From NCBI RefSeq assembly GCF_036182465.1, contig NZ_CP108081.1, positions 2,914,001 to 2,978,000 on the forward strand: 64,000 bases of DNA, written 5' to 3'. The translations under genes and the position numbers were made by a program. Below are positions 45,262-54,701 of the stretch, piece by piece. Source of the DNA: Streptomyces sp. NBC_00258. Its GTDB lineage: Bacteria; Actinomycetota; Actinomycetes; Streptomycetales; Streptomycetaceae. The notes beneath the pieces are model-generated. The model was given only the letters and a program-made list of their open reading frames with translations. It was not told the DNA's origin and did not search any database. Within the stretch, counting starts at the first letter, position 1. The number at the start of each line of letters is the position of its first letter.

Positions 45262-46158
45262 TCAGTGCAGCTCCGCCCGGAACGCCACCGGCGCCACCCC
45301 GGTGTGCTGGTGGAAGAACTTGGTGAAGTTGGCCGCGTCGGGGAATCCCACCGAGACCCCGATGCGGCCGATCGGCATGTCCGTGTGGGCGAGGAGCCGC
45401 TTGGCCTCCAGGACGACCCGCTTGTCGATGAAGCCCTTCGGGGTCTCGCCCGTCGCGGCGCGGACCGCCCGGACGAGGGTGCGGCGGGAGTAGCCGAGGG
45501 CGTCGGCGTAGGCGCTGACGCTGTGGTTGGTGGCGAAGCCCTTCTCGACCGCCTCGCGGAAGCGGGTGAAGGTGGTGTCCGCCTGGTCGCGTGCCGCGTC
45601 GGCGGAGCTGGCGGCGAGGTGCGCCAGGCGGAGCAGGAACGCGGTCAGGGAGTGCCGCAGCACGGAGGTGTGCAGGGTGAGCGGCAGCGTGGTCGTGTCG
45701 ACGTACTCGCGTTCCAGTTGGGTGAGGCCTGCCTTCAGTCCGGCGAGCTGGGCCGGGTCGGGCCTCAGCAGGGGCGGCAGGTCGTAGCGGTAGAGGCCGG
45801 TCGCCTCGACCGTGGCGCGGGGCAGGAAGCCCGGCTGCATGATCAGGACCGTTCCTCGGTAGGCCTCCGTGCTGGAGAAGCGGTGGACCTGGCCGGGGCG
45901 TATCCACAGGAGTTCACCGGCGGTGACCTCGTACTCCGTGAAGTCGACCATGTGCCGGACCGGGCCGTCCCCGAAGAGCATGACCACATGGAAGTCGATG
46001 CGGTGGACGCGCTCGATCGCCTCGTTCGCGTGCCAGGTCCGGCCGGGCTCCATCGGGCCGACCTGCATGCCGACTCCGCAGACGCTCAGGTCGACGGGAA
46101 AGGGAAAGGTTCTGATCCCGTCGCCGGTGTCGCCGTCTTGGGCTTTTCTGTCCGCCAT
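45262..46158 (-). CDS. AraC-family transcriptional regulator
   Basis: 298 residues. The N-terminal cupin-like sensor domain (HRIDFHVVMLFGDGPV, WIRPGQVHRF) is followed by a C-terminal double helix-turn-helix (SVSAYADALGYSRRTLVRAV and IGRIGVSVGFPDAANFTKFF, ending HQHTGVAPVAFRAEL). The ATG at 46158 has AGAGGGAC upstream. It is divergent from the pentose-phosphate operon and may control it or itself. The ligand is unknown. Confidence 0.88.
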   Translation of the reverse strand: MADRKAQDGDTGDGIRTFPFPVDLSVCGVGMQVGPMEPGRTWHANEAIERVHRIDFHVVMLFGDGPVRHMVDFTEYEVTAGELLWIRPGQVHRFSSTEAYRGTVLIMQPGFLPRATVEATGLYRYDLPPLLRPDPAQLAGLKAGLTQLEREYVDTTTLPLTLHTSVLRHSLTAFLLRLAHLAASSADAARDQADTTFTRFREAVEKGFATNHSVSAYADALGYSRRTLVRAVRAATGETPKGFIDKRVVLEAKRLLAHTDMPIGRIGVSVGFPDAANFTKFFHQHTGVAPVAFRAELH

Positions 46159-46237
46159 GTCCCTCTCGCGTCGGCTCGGTCCCCGCGGTCGTTGTCCCAC
46201 TTTCACCAAAGGCTGACACAGGGCCACCTTCCCCGGC

Positions 46238-46252
46238 AAAAGTCTGACTTTT
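46238..46252. promoter_or_regulatory. Palindrome between araC-type regulator and tkt
   Basis: AAAAGTC-T-GACTTTT is an exact 15-bp palindrome in an AT-rich patch, followed by TTAAGTTTGAAC. It lies between divergent genes, 54 bp before the tkt start. It could be a regulator site or part of the tkt promoter. Confidence 0.5.
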
Positions 46253-46305
46253 AAGTTTGAACGCAACCGAGCAGTTACTGGGCTTCTACCGAGGACTTCT
46301 TGAAG

Positions 46306-48381
46306 ATGAGCACGCAGACACCTGACAGCTTTGAGTGGACCGATCTGGACCGGCGAGCCGTCGACACGGCCCGTCTGCTTGCGGCGGACGCCGTGCAGAA
46401 GGTCGGCAACGGCCACCCCGGCACCGCGATGAGCCTCGCCCCAGCGGCGTACACCCTCTTTCAGAAGGTGATGCGACACGATCCCGCGGACCCCGAGTGG
46501 ACCGGCCGCGACCGCTTCGTCCTCTCCCCCGGCCACACCTCGCTGACCCTCTACACCCAGCTCTTCCTCTCCGGGTACGAGTTGGAGCTGGACGACCTCA
46601 AGGCGTTCCGCACGCACGGCTCGAAGACGCCCGGCCACCCGGAGTACGGGCACACGGCCGGGGTCGAGACGACCACGGGCCCCCTCGGCCAGGGCGTCGC
46701 CAACGCGGTGGGCATGGCGATGGCCGCCCGCTTCGAGCGCGGCCTGTTCGACCCCGAGGCCCCCGAGGGCGAGTCCCCCTTCGACCACACCGTCTGGGCG
46801 ATCGTCTCCGACGGCGACCTGGAGGAGGGCATCTCCGCCGAGGCGTCCTCGCTCGCCGGCCACCAGAAGCTCGGCAACCTCGTCTTCGTCTACGACGACA
46901 ACCACATCTCCATCGAGGGCGACACCGCCACCGCCTTCTCCGAGGACGTCCTGAAGCGGTACGAGGCGTACGGCTGGCACGTGCAGCGGATCGAGCCCGC
47001 GCTCGGCGGCGACATCGACCCGCACGCGCTCCACGAGGCCCTCACCGCGGCGAAGGCCGAGACCGGCCGCCCCTCGATCATCGCGATGCGCACGATCATC
47101 GCCTGGCCCGCGCCCACCGCCCAGAACACCGAGGCCTCGCACGGCTCGGCGCTCGGCGCCGAGGAGATCGCGGCCACCAAGCGCCTGCTGGGCTTCGACC
47201 CGGAGCGGACCTTCGAGGTCGCCGACGAGGTCCTGGACCACGCCCGGAAGGCCCTGGACCGGGGCGCCGAGGCGCACGCCGCCTGGAACAAGCAGCTGGC
47301 CGCGTGGCGCACCGCGCAGCCCGCGCGCGCCAAGCTCTTCGACCGGATCGTGGCCGGTCAGCTCCCCGAGGGCTGGGAGTCCGCGCTCCCGGCGTTCGAG
47401 GCGGGCACGTCCGTCGCGACCCGTGCCGCGTCCGGCAAGGTCCTCCAGGCGCTCGGCGATGTGCTCCCCGAGCTGTGGGGCGGCTCCGCCGACCTGGCCG
47501 GCTCGAACAACACGACCATCGACAAGACGTCGTCCTTCCTCCCGAAGGGCAACCCGCTGCCGGAGGCAGACCCGTACGGCCGAACCGTCCACTTCGGAAT
47601 CCGTGAGCACTCGATGGCCGCGGAGATGAACGGCATCGCGCTGCACGGCAACACCCGGATCTACGGCGGCACGTTCCTCGTCTTCTCCGACTACATGCGC
47701 AACGCGGTCCGTCTTTCGGCCCTGATGCAGCTGCCGGTGACGTACGTCTGGACGCACGACTCCATCGGCCTCGGCGAGGACGGCCCGACCCACCAGCCGG
47801 TCGAGCACCTCGCCTCGCTCCGCGCCATCCCGGGCCTGAACATCGTGCGCCCGGCCGACGCCAACGAGACGTCGATCGCCTGGGCCGAGATCCTCAAGCG
47901 GCACGCCACCGACCCGGCCCCGCACGGCCTCGCCCTCACCCGTCAGGGCGTGCCGACGTACGAGGCCAACCCCGAGGCGGCGAAGGGGGGTTACGTACTG
48001 CGCGACTCCTCCACCGGGACCCCGGACGTGATCCTCGTCGCCACCGGATCCGAGGTGCAGCTCGCCGTCGCCGCGCGCGAGCAGCTGGAGGCCGAGGGCG
48101 TCGGAACGCGCGTGGTGTCGATGCCGTCCGTCGAGTGGTTCGAGGAGCAGTCACCGGAGTACCGCGCGAGCGTGCTTCCGCCGTCCGTGAAGGCCCGAGT
48201 GGCGGTCGAGGCGGGCATCGGCCTGACCTGGTACCGGTACGTCGGTGACCACGGACGCATCGTCTCCCTCGAACACTTCGGCGCCTCCGCCGACGCAAAG
48301 ACCCTGTTCGACGAGTTCGGCTTCACCCCCGAGAACGTGGCCTCCGCCGCCCGGGAATCTCTTGCCGCAGTCCGCGGTTGA
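46306..48381 (+). CDS. tkt: Transketolase
   Basis: A 691-residue thiamine-diphosphate enzyme of the non-oxidative pentose phosphate pathway. The substrate-side motif is GNGHPGTAMSLAP, the ThDP motif GDGDLEEGISAEASSLAGHQ ends in YDDN, and the C-terminal domain has the usual GSEVQLAV. An in-frame TTG at 46300 is an alternative start closer to GAGGAC. It heads a same-strand run tkt-tal-zwf-opcA-pgi-gnd-phosphatase. Confidence 0.97.
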   Translation: MSTQTPDSFEWTDLDRRAVDTARLLAADAVQKVGNGHPGTAMSLAPAAYTLFQKVMRHDPADPEWTGRDRFVLSPGHTSLTLYTQLFLSGYELELDDLKAFRTHGSKTPGHPEYGHTAGVETTTGPLGQGVANAVGMAMAARFERGLFDPEAPEGESPFDHTVWAIVSDGDLEEGISAEASSLAGHQKLGNLVFVYDDNHISIEGDTATAFSEDVLKRYEAYGWHVQRIEPALGGDIDPHALHEALTAAKAETGRPSIIAMRTIIAWPAPTAQNTEASHGSALGAEEIAATKRLLGFDPERTFEVADEVLDHARKALDRGAEAHAAWNKQLAAWRTAQPARAKLFDRIVAGQLPEGWESALPAFEAGTSVATRAASGKVLQALGDVLPELWGGSADLAGSNNTTIDKTSSFLPKGNPLPEADPYGRTVHFGIREHSMAAEMNGIALHGNTRIYGGTFLVFSDYMRNAVRLSALMQLPVTYVWTHDSIGLGEDGPTHQPVEHLASLRAIPGLNIVRPADANETSIAWAEILKRHATDPAPHGLALTRQGVPTYEANPEAAKGGYVLRDSSTGTPDVILVATGSEVQLAVAAREQLEAEGVGTRVVSMPSVEWFEEQSPEYRASVLPPSVKARVAVEAGIGLTWYRYVGDHGRIVSLEHFGASADAKTLFDEFGFTPENVASAARESLAAVRG

Positions 48382-48400
48382 TCCGATCGCCCGAAGGAAG

Positions 48401-49543
48401 ATGATCACTGTGACCCAAGCAACCGCAACCGCGGAAACCCTCAAGAACCTCTCCGACGAAGGCGTCTCCATCTGGCTGGACGACCTCTCGCGCAAGCGGA
48501 TCACGTCCGGCAACCTCGCCGAGCTCATCGAGACCAGGCACGTGGTGGGCGTCACCACCAACCCCTCCATCTTCCAGGCCGCGATCGGCTCGGGCGAGGG
48601 TTACGAGGAGCAGCTGGCCGACCTCGCCACGCGCGGCGTGACGGTCGACGAGGCCGTACGGATGATGACCACCGCCGACGTCCGCGCCGCCGCCGACATC
48701 CTGCGTCCGGTGTACGACGCGACCGGCGGCCGGGACGGCCGGGTCTCCATCGAGGTCGACCCGCGCCTCGCCCACGACACGACGGCCACGGTCGCCGAGG
48801 CCAAGCAGCTCGCCTGGCTGGTCGACCGCCCGAACGTGATGATCAAGATCCCGGCGACGAAGGCCGGTCTCCCCGCGATCACCGAGGTCATCGGCCGCGG
48901 GATCAGCGTCAACGTCACGCTGATCTTCTCCCTGGAGCGCTACCGCGAGGTGATGGACGCCTACCTGGCCGGTCTGGAGAAGGCGCGGGCCGCGGGCGTC
49001 GACCTCTCCGCCATCCACTCCGTGGCGTCCTTCTTCGTCTCCCGCGTCGACAGCGAGATCGACAAGCGGCTGGCGAAGACCGGCACGGACGAGGCCCTCG
49101 CGCTCAAGGGCAGGGCGGCGCTCGCCAACGCGCGGCTCGCCTACGAGGCGTACGAGGATGTCTTCGACGGTGACCGCTGGACCGCCCTCGGAGGGAGCGC
49201 CAACAAGCAGCGTCCGCTGTGGGCCTCGACCGGCGTCAAGGACCCGGCCTACAAGGACACGCTGTACGTCGACGAGCTGGTCGCGCCCGGCACGGTCAAC
49301 ACCATGCCGGAGGCCACGCTCAACGCCACCGCCGACCACGGCGAGATCCGCGGCGACACGGTGACCGGCGGCTACGCCCAGGCCCGCGCCGACCTGGAGG
49401 CCGTCGAGAAGCAGGGCATCTCGTACGACGAGGTCGTACGGCAGCTGGAGGACGAGGGCGTCGCCAAGTTCGAGGCCGCCTGGGGCGAACTGCTCGACGC
49501 GGTCGCCGTCTCACTGAGCCGCAAGGGAGTTGAAGGGGAATGA
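48401..49543 (+). CDS. tal: Transaldolase
   Basis: A 380-residue actinobacterial-type transaldolase transferring dihydroxyacetone units. The Schiff-base lysine is in NVMIKIPATKAG. The N-terminal WLDDLSRKRI and TTNPSIFQAAI are family hallmarks. The ATG at 48401 follows AAGGAAG; the GTG at 48410 is also possible. It is ATGA-coupled to zwf. Confidence 0.96.
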   Translation: MITVTQATATAETLKNLSDEGVSIWLDDLSRKRITSGNLAELIETRHVVGVTTNPSIFQAAIGSGEGYEEQLADLATRGVTVDEAVRMMTTADVRAAADILRPVYDATGGRDGRVSIEVDPRLAHDTTATVAEAKQLAWLVDRPNVMIKIPATKAGLPAITEVIGRGISVNVTLIFSLERYREVMDAYLAGLEKARAAGVDLSAIHSVASFFVSRVDSEIDKRLAKTGTDEALALKGRAALANARLAYEAYEDVFDGDRWTALGGSANKQRPLWASTGVKDPAYKDTLYVDELVAPGTVNTMPEATLNATADHGEIRGDTVTGGYAQARADLEAVEKQGISYDEVVRQLEDEGVAKFEAAWGELLDAVAVSLSRKGVEGE

Positions 49544-51207
49544 GCGACAAGCTTCCCGAGGGTGCCCCGGCGAAGGCTTCCGGAAAGAAACCGGCCGCGA
49601 CCGCCACCGCAAGTCCGGAGGCGCCGGACGCCACCGCCGCCGGCCTCGGGCCCGATTCCCTCGCCCAGGCGCTGGACCTCGCGTCCGACTGGGACAACCC
49701 CCTGCGCCACCCAGGCGACCGCCGTCTGCCGAAGATCGCCGGCCCCTCCGGTCTGGTCATCTTCGGTGTCACCGGCGACCTGGCCCGCAAGAAGCTGATG
49801 CCGGCCGTCTACGACCTGGCCAACCGCGGACTGCTCCCGCCGGGCTTCTCCCTCGTCGGCTTCGCCCGGCGCGACTGGGAGGACGAGGACTTCGCCCAGA
49901 TCGTCCACGACTCGGTGCGCGAACACGCCCGGACGGAGTTCCGCGAGGAGGTCTGGCAGCAGCTCGCCGAAGGCATGCGGTTCATCCCCGGCGACTTCGG
50001 TGACGACCAGGCCTTCAAGCAACTGCGAGCAGCCGTCGAGGAGTTGGACGCGTCCCGGGGCACCAGCGGCAACTACGCCTTCTATCTCTCCGTACCGCCG
50101 AAGTTCTTCCCGAAGGTCGTCAAGCAGCTCAAGAAGCACGGGCTGGCCGACGCCCCGGCGGGTTCCTGGCGGCGCGCGGTGATCGAGAAGCCGTTCGGCC
50201 ACAACCTCAAGAGCGCCCGTGAGCTGAACAAGGTCCTGCACGACGTGTTCGACCCGGAGCAGGTCTTCCGGATCGACCACTACCTCGGCAAGGAGACCGT
50301 CCAGAACATCCTGGCGCTCCGCTTCGCCAACCAGATGTACGAGCCGATCTGGAACCGGTCGTACGTGGACCACGTACAGATCACGATGGCCGAGGACATC
50401 GGCATCGGCGGCCGTGCGGGCTACTACGACGGCATCGGCTCGGCCCGTGACGTCATCCAGAACCACCTGCTCCAGCTCATGGCGCTGACCGCGATGGAGG
50501 AGCCCATCGCCTTCGACGCCGACTCGCTGCTCACCGAGAAGCTCAAGGTCCTCAAGTCGGTGAGGCTGCCGGAGGAACTGGGCGAGCACACCGTGCGCGG
50601 GCAGTACGCGGAGGGCTGGCAGGGCGGCGCGAAGGTGCCCGGCTACCTCGAAGAGGACGGCATCGACCCCACGTCGAAGACCGACACCTACGCGGCCGTC
50701 AAGCTGGAGGTCGACAACCGCCGCTGGGCGGGCGTCCCCTTCTACCTGCGGACCGGCAAGCGGCTCGGCCGGCGGGTCACGGAGATCGCGGTCGTCTTCC
50801 AGCGCGCCCCGCACTCCCCGTTCGACTCGACCGCCACGGAGGAACTCGGCGCCAACGCCATCGTCTTCCGCGTCCAGCCCGACGAGGGCATGACGGTGCG
50901 CTTCGGATCCAAGGTGCCGGGTACGTCGATGGAGATCCGGGACGTGTCCATGGACTTCGCCTACGGCGAGTCGTTCACGGAGTCCAGCCCGGAGGCGTAC
51001 GAACGGCTGATCCTGGATGTCCTGCTCGGCGACGCCAATCTCTTCCCCCGGCACCAGGAGGTGGAAGAGTCCTGGAAGATCCTCGATCCGATCGAGGAGT
51101 ACTGGGACAAGCACGGCAGGCCCGCGCAGTACGCCTCGGGCAGCTGGGGTCCCGGGGAAGCCGACGAGATGCTCGCACGAGACGGACGGAGCTGGCGCAG
51201 GCCATGA
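49540..51207 (+). CDS. zwf: Glucose-6-phosphate 1-dehydrogenase
   Basis: A 555-residue enzyme making NADPH and 6-phosphogluconolactone. The nucleotide-binding segment is FGVTGDLARKKLMP, and the substrate motif RIDHYLGKETVQN contains the catalytic histidine. An extra low-complexity N-terminus of about 45 residues (Ala/Pro/Lys-rich) makes it longer than usual. It is coupled to tal and opcA by 4-bp overlaps. OpcA is its partner. Confidence 0.97.
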   Translation: MSDKLPEGAPAKASGKKPAATATASPEAPDATAAGLGPDSLAQALDLASDWDNPLRHPGDRRLPKIAGPSGLVIFGVTGDLARKKLMPAVYDLANRGLLPPGFSLVGFARRDWEDEDFAQIVHDSVREHARTEFREEVWQQLAEGMRFIPGDFGDDQAFKQLRAAVEELDASRGTSGNYAFYLSVPPKFFPKVVKQLKKHGLADAPAGSWRRAVIEKPFGHNLKSARELNKVLHDVFDPEQVFRIDHYLGKETVQNILALRFANQMYEPIWNRSYVDHVQITMAEDIGIGGRAGYYDGIGSARDVIQNHLLQLMALTAMEEPIAFDADSLLTEKLKVLKSVRLPEELGEHTVRGQYAEGWQGGAKVPGYLEEDGIDPTSKTDTYAAVKLEVDNRRWAGVPFYLRTGKRLGRRVTEIAVVFQRAPHSPFDSTATEELGANAIVFRVQPDEGMTVRFGSKVPGTSMEIRDVSMDFAYGESFTESSPEAYERLILDVLLGDANLFPRHQEVEESWKILDPIEEYWDKHGRPAQYASGSWGPGEADEMLARDGRSWRRP

Positions 51208-52139
51208 AGATCGACCTGACCGACACCACGGCAAGCAAGATCAACAAGGCCCTAGTGGAGGGCCGCCGCGCCATCGGCACACCTGCCGTGGGCATGGTCC
51301 TGACGATGGTCATCGTCACGGACGAGGAGAACGCCTACGACTCGATCAAGGCGGCCGAGGAGGCCTCGCACGAGCACCCCTCGCGCACCCTGGTCGTCAT
51401 CAAGCGGCACGTCCGCACCCCGCGCGACCGCACGAACTCGCACCTCGACGCCGACGTCCGGGTGGGCGCCGACGCCGGCACCGGCGAGACGGTCGTGCTG
51501 CGGCTGTACGGCGAGGTGTCCGAGCACGCCGACTCGGTGGTCCTGCCGCTGCTGCTGCCGGACGCGCCGGTCGTCGTCTGGTGGCCGGTGGACGCACCCG
51601 AGGTCCCGGCCAAGGACCCGCTGGGCGCCCTCGCGCAGCGCCGGATCACCGACATGTACGCGGTCGAGGCACCGCTCGCAGCCCTGGAGGCCCGTGCCGC
51701 CTCGTACGCGCCGGGCGACACCGACCTGGCCTGGACCCGGCTGACTCCGTGGCGTTCCATGCTCGCGGCCGCCCTGGACCAGGCCCGTACGAAGGTCACC
51801 TCGGCCGCCGTGGAGAGCGAGGCCGAGAACCCGAGCGCCGAGTTGCTGGCCCGCTGGCTGGAGGCCCGCCTCCAGGTCGCGGTCGAGCGTGTCGTGACCG
51901 CGGGGCCGGTCGTCACCGCCGTCCGGCTCGGCACCAAGAACGGCGAGATCGTCATCGACCGCCCCGAGGGTCCCCTCGCGACGCTGTCGCTGCCGGGCCA
52001 GCCCTCGCGCACCCTCGCGCTGAAGGTCCGCAGCACCTCCGAGCTGATCGCCGAGGAGCTGCGGCGCCTGGACGCGGACGAGATGTACGCCGTCGCCCTG
52101 CGCGGTGACGACTCCGGAAGGGAGGAGAGCCGTGCCTGA
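51204..52139 (+). CDS. opcA: OpcA, glucose-6-phosphate dehydrogenase assembly protein
   Basis: 311 residues; helps assemble or redox-activate glucose-6-phosphate dehydrogenase in actinobacteria and cyanobacteria. The family segments VVWWPVDAPEVPAKDPLG and ITDMYAVEAPL are present. It overlaps zwf by 4 bp and pgi by 8 bp. Confidence 0.95.
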   Translation: MKIDLTDTTASKINKALVEGRRAIGTPAVGMVLTMVIVTDEENAYDSIKAAEEASHEHPSRTLVVIKRHVRTPRDRTNSHLDADVRVGADAGTGETVVLRLYGEVSEHADSVVLPLLLPDAPVVVWWPVDAPEVPAKDPLGALAQRRITDMYAVEAPLAALEARAASYAPGDTDLAWTRLTPWRSMLAAALDQARTKVTSAAVESEAENPSAELLARWLEARLQVAVERVVTAGPVVTAVRLGTKNGEIVIDRPEGPLATLSLPGQPSRTLALKVRSTSELIAEELRRLDADEMYAVALRGDDSGREESRA

Positions 52140-53802
52140 CACGCCTTCCTCGGAGCCCCGGACGCCCAGGCTCACCCGCCGCCCCGAGTGGACGGCTCTT
52201 GAGGACCACCGCGCAGGACCCCTCCTCCATCCGCAGCTGCGCGAACTGTTCGCCACGGACCCGGAGCGCGCCGAGCGCTACACCGTACGGGCCGGCGACC
52301 TGCGCATCGACTACTCCAAGCACCTGATCACCGACGAGACGCTCGCGCTGCTCCAGGAACTCGCCACCGCCACCGACGTGTTCGGACTGCGGGACGCGAT
52401 GTTCCGCGGCGAGAGGATCAACGTCACCGAGGGGCGGGCCGTGCTGCACACCGCGCTGCGCGCCCCGCGCGACGCGGTGATCGAGGTCGACGGCGAGAAC
52501 GTCGTGCCGAAGGTGCACGCCGTGCTCGACAAGATGGCCGACTTCGCCGAGCAGGTCCGCTCCGGCAAGTGGACCGGCCACACGGGCAGGCGCATCCGCA
52601 ACGTCGTCAACATCGGAATCGGCGGCTCGGACCTGGGTCCGGCGATGGCGTACGAGGCCCTGCGCGCCTTCACCGACCGCGAGCTGACGGTCCGTTTCGT
52701 GTCGAACGTGGACGGTGCCGACCTGCACGAGGCGGTGAGGGACCTGGAACCGGCGGAGACGCTGTTCGTCGTCGCCTCGAAGACCTTCACCACCATCGAG
52801 ACGATCACCAACGCGACCTCGGCACGGTCCTGGCTGCTCGCCGGTCTCGGCGGTGAATCGGAGGCTGTGGCCCGGCACTTCGTGGCGCTGTCCACGAACG
52901 TCGAGAAGGTCTCCGACTTCGGTATCGACACGGCCAACATGTTCGAGTTCTGGGACTGGGTCGGCGGCCGCTACTCGTACGACTCGGCGATCGGTCTGTC
53001 GCTGATGATCGCGATCGGCCCGGACCGCTTCCGGGAGATGCTCGACGGTTTCAGGATCGTCGACGAACACTTCCGTACGGCTCCTGCCGAGGCCAACGCG
53101 CCTTTGCTGCTCGGGCTGTTGGGTGTCTGGTACGGCGACTTCTTCGGTGCCCAGTCGCACGCGGTACTGCCTTACTCGCACTACCTGTCCAAGTTCACCG
53201 CGTACCTGCAGCAGCTGGACATGGAGTCCAACGGCAAGTCCGTGGACCGCGAGGGAAACCCCGTCGAGTGGCAGACCGGGCCCGTCGTGTGGGGCACGCC
53301 GGGCACCAACGGCCAGCACGCGTACTACCAGTTGCTCCACCAGGGCACGAAGACGATCCCGGCCGACCTGATCGGCTTCGTCAACCCGGTGGACGACCTG
53401 GGTGCCGAACTCGCCGCCCAGCACGACCTGTTGATGGCGAACCTCTTCGCCCAGGGCCAGGCCCTCGCGTTCGGCAGGACCGCCGACGAGGTACGCGCCG
53501 AGGGGGTGCCCAAGGAGCAGGTCCCGCACCGTACGTTCCGCGGCAACCACCCCACGACCACGATCCTGGCCGCCGAGCTGACCCCGTCCGTGCTCGGTCA
53601 GCTGATCGCCCTCTACGAGCACAAGGTGTTCGTGCAGGGCGCGGTCTGGAACATCGACTCCTTCGACCAGTGGGGCGTCGAGCTCGGCAAGGTCCTCGCC
53701 AGGCGCGTCGAACCCGCCCTCACCGAGGGCGCCGACGTCCCCGGTCTCGATCCCTCCACCGCCGCCCTCGTGGCCACGTACCGCACTCTCCGAAAGAAGT
53801 GA
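52132..53802 (+). CDS. pgi: Glucose-6-phosphate isomerase
   Basis: A 556-residue enzyme linking glycolysis and the pentose phosphate pathway. Signatures are VVNIGIGGSDLGPAMAYEAL and GVELGKVLARRVEP near the C-terminus, with the catalytic GTNGQHAYYQLLHQG. The GTG start at 52132 has GGAGGAGAG just upstream and overlaps opcA. Confidence 0.96.
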   Translation: MPDTPSSEPRTPRLTRRPEWTALEDHRAGPLLHPQLRELFATDPERAERYTVRAGDLRIDYSKHLITDETLALLQELATATDVFGLRDAMFRGERINVTEGRAVLHTALRAPRDAVIEVDGENVVPKVHAVLDKMADFAEQVRSGKWTGHTGRRIRNVVNIGIGGSDLGPAMAYEALRAFTDRELTVRFVSNVDGADLHEAVRDLEPAETLFVVASKTFTTIETITNATSARSWLLAGLGGESEAVARHFVALSTNVEKVSDFGIDTANMFEFWDWVGGRYSYDSAIGLSLMIAIGPDRFREMLDGFRIVDEHFRTAPAEANAPLLLGLLGVWYGDFFGAQSHAVLPYSHYLSKFTAYLQQLDMESNGKSVDREGNPVEWQTGPVVWGTPGTNGQHAYYQLLHQGTKTIPADLIGFVNPVDDLGAELAAQHDLLMANLFAQGQALAFGRTADEVRAEGVPKEQVPHRTFRGNHPTTTILAAELTPSVLGQLIALYEHKVFVQGAVWNIDSFDQWGVELGKVLARRVEPALTEGADVPGLDPSTAALVATYRTLRKK

Positions 53803-53808
53803 ACTGAC

Positions 53809-54699
53809 ATGACTGCGATGCAGCTCGGGCTCATCGGCCTCGGCAAGATGGGCGGCAACATGCGCGAGCGGATCCGCCGCGCGGGCCACACCGTGATCGG
53901 CTACGACCGCAACCCGGACCTCGCCGACGTCAACAGCCTGACCGAACTGGTGGGGAAGCTCGAAGGCCCGCGTGTGGTGTGGGTGATGGTCCCGGCCGGC
54001 GCGGCCACCCAGGGCGTCATCGACGAGCTCGGTGACCTGCTGGAGCCGGGGGACACCGTCGTCGACGGCGGCAACTCCCGCTGGACGGACGACGAGAAGC
54101 ACGCCGAGGAGCTGGCGGCCAAGGGCATCGGCTTCGTGGACGCCGGTGTCTCGGGCGGTGTGTGGGGCCTGCAGAACGGCTACGCCCTGATGGTCGGCGG
54201 CGACGCCGAGCACATCGCCAAGGTCCAGCCGATCTTCGACGCGCTCAAGCCGGAGGGCGACGCCGGGTTCGTCCACGCGGGCAAGGTGGGCGCCGGCCAC
54301 TTCTCGAAGATGGTCCACAACGGCATCGAGTACGCCATGATGCAGGCCTACGCCGAGGGCTGGGAGCTCCTCGAAGCGGTGCACTCCGTCACGGATGTGC
54401 GCGAGGTGTTCCGCTCCTGGCAGGAGGGCACGGTCATCCGTTCCTGGCTGCTCGACCTTGCGGTCAACGCGCTGGACGAGGACGAGCACCTGGGGCAGTT
54501 GCGCGGATACGCGGAGGACTCCGGCGAGGGCCGCTGGACCGTCGAGGCGGCCATCGACAACGCCGTGCCCCTGCCCGCCATCACGGCCTCCCTCTTCGCA
54601 CGGTTCGCGTCCCGGCAGGACGACTCGCCGCAGATGAAGATGGTCGCGGCGCTGCGCAACCAGTTCGGCGGCCACGCCGTCGAGTCCGCGAAGCAGTAG
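53809..54699 (+). CDS. gnd: 6-phosphogluconate dehydrogenase, short form
   Basis: A 296-residue decarboxylating dehydrogenase yielding ribulose-5-phosphate. The cofactor loop is GLIGLGKMGGNM, and the catalytic region GAGHFSKMVHNGIEYAMMQ contains lysine and histidine. The short form (about 300 residues rather than 470) is typical of YqeC/GntZ-like enzymes, often NAD-preferring. It lies 6 bp after pgi. No 6-phosphogluconolactonase gene is in the operon. Confidence 0.95.
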   Translation: MTAMQLGLIGLGKMGGNMRERIRRAGHTVIGYDRNPDLADVNSLTELVGKLEGPRVVWVMVPAGAATQGVIDELGDLLEPGDTVVDGGNSRWTDDEKHAEELAAKGIGFVDAGVSGGVWGLQNGYALMVGGDAEHIAKVQPIFDALKPEGDAGFVHAGKVGAGHFSKMVHNGIEYAMMQAYAEGWELLEAVHSVTDVREVFRSWQEGTVIRSWLLDLAVNALDEDEHLGQLRGYAEDSGEGRWTVEAAIDNAVPLPAITASLFARFASRQDDSPQMKMVAALRNQFGGHAVESAKQ

Positions 54700-54701
54700 T
54701 C

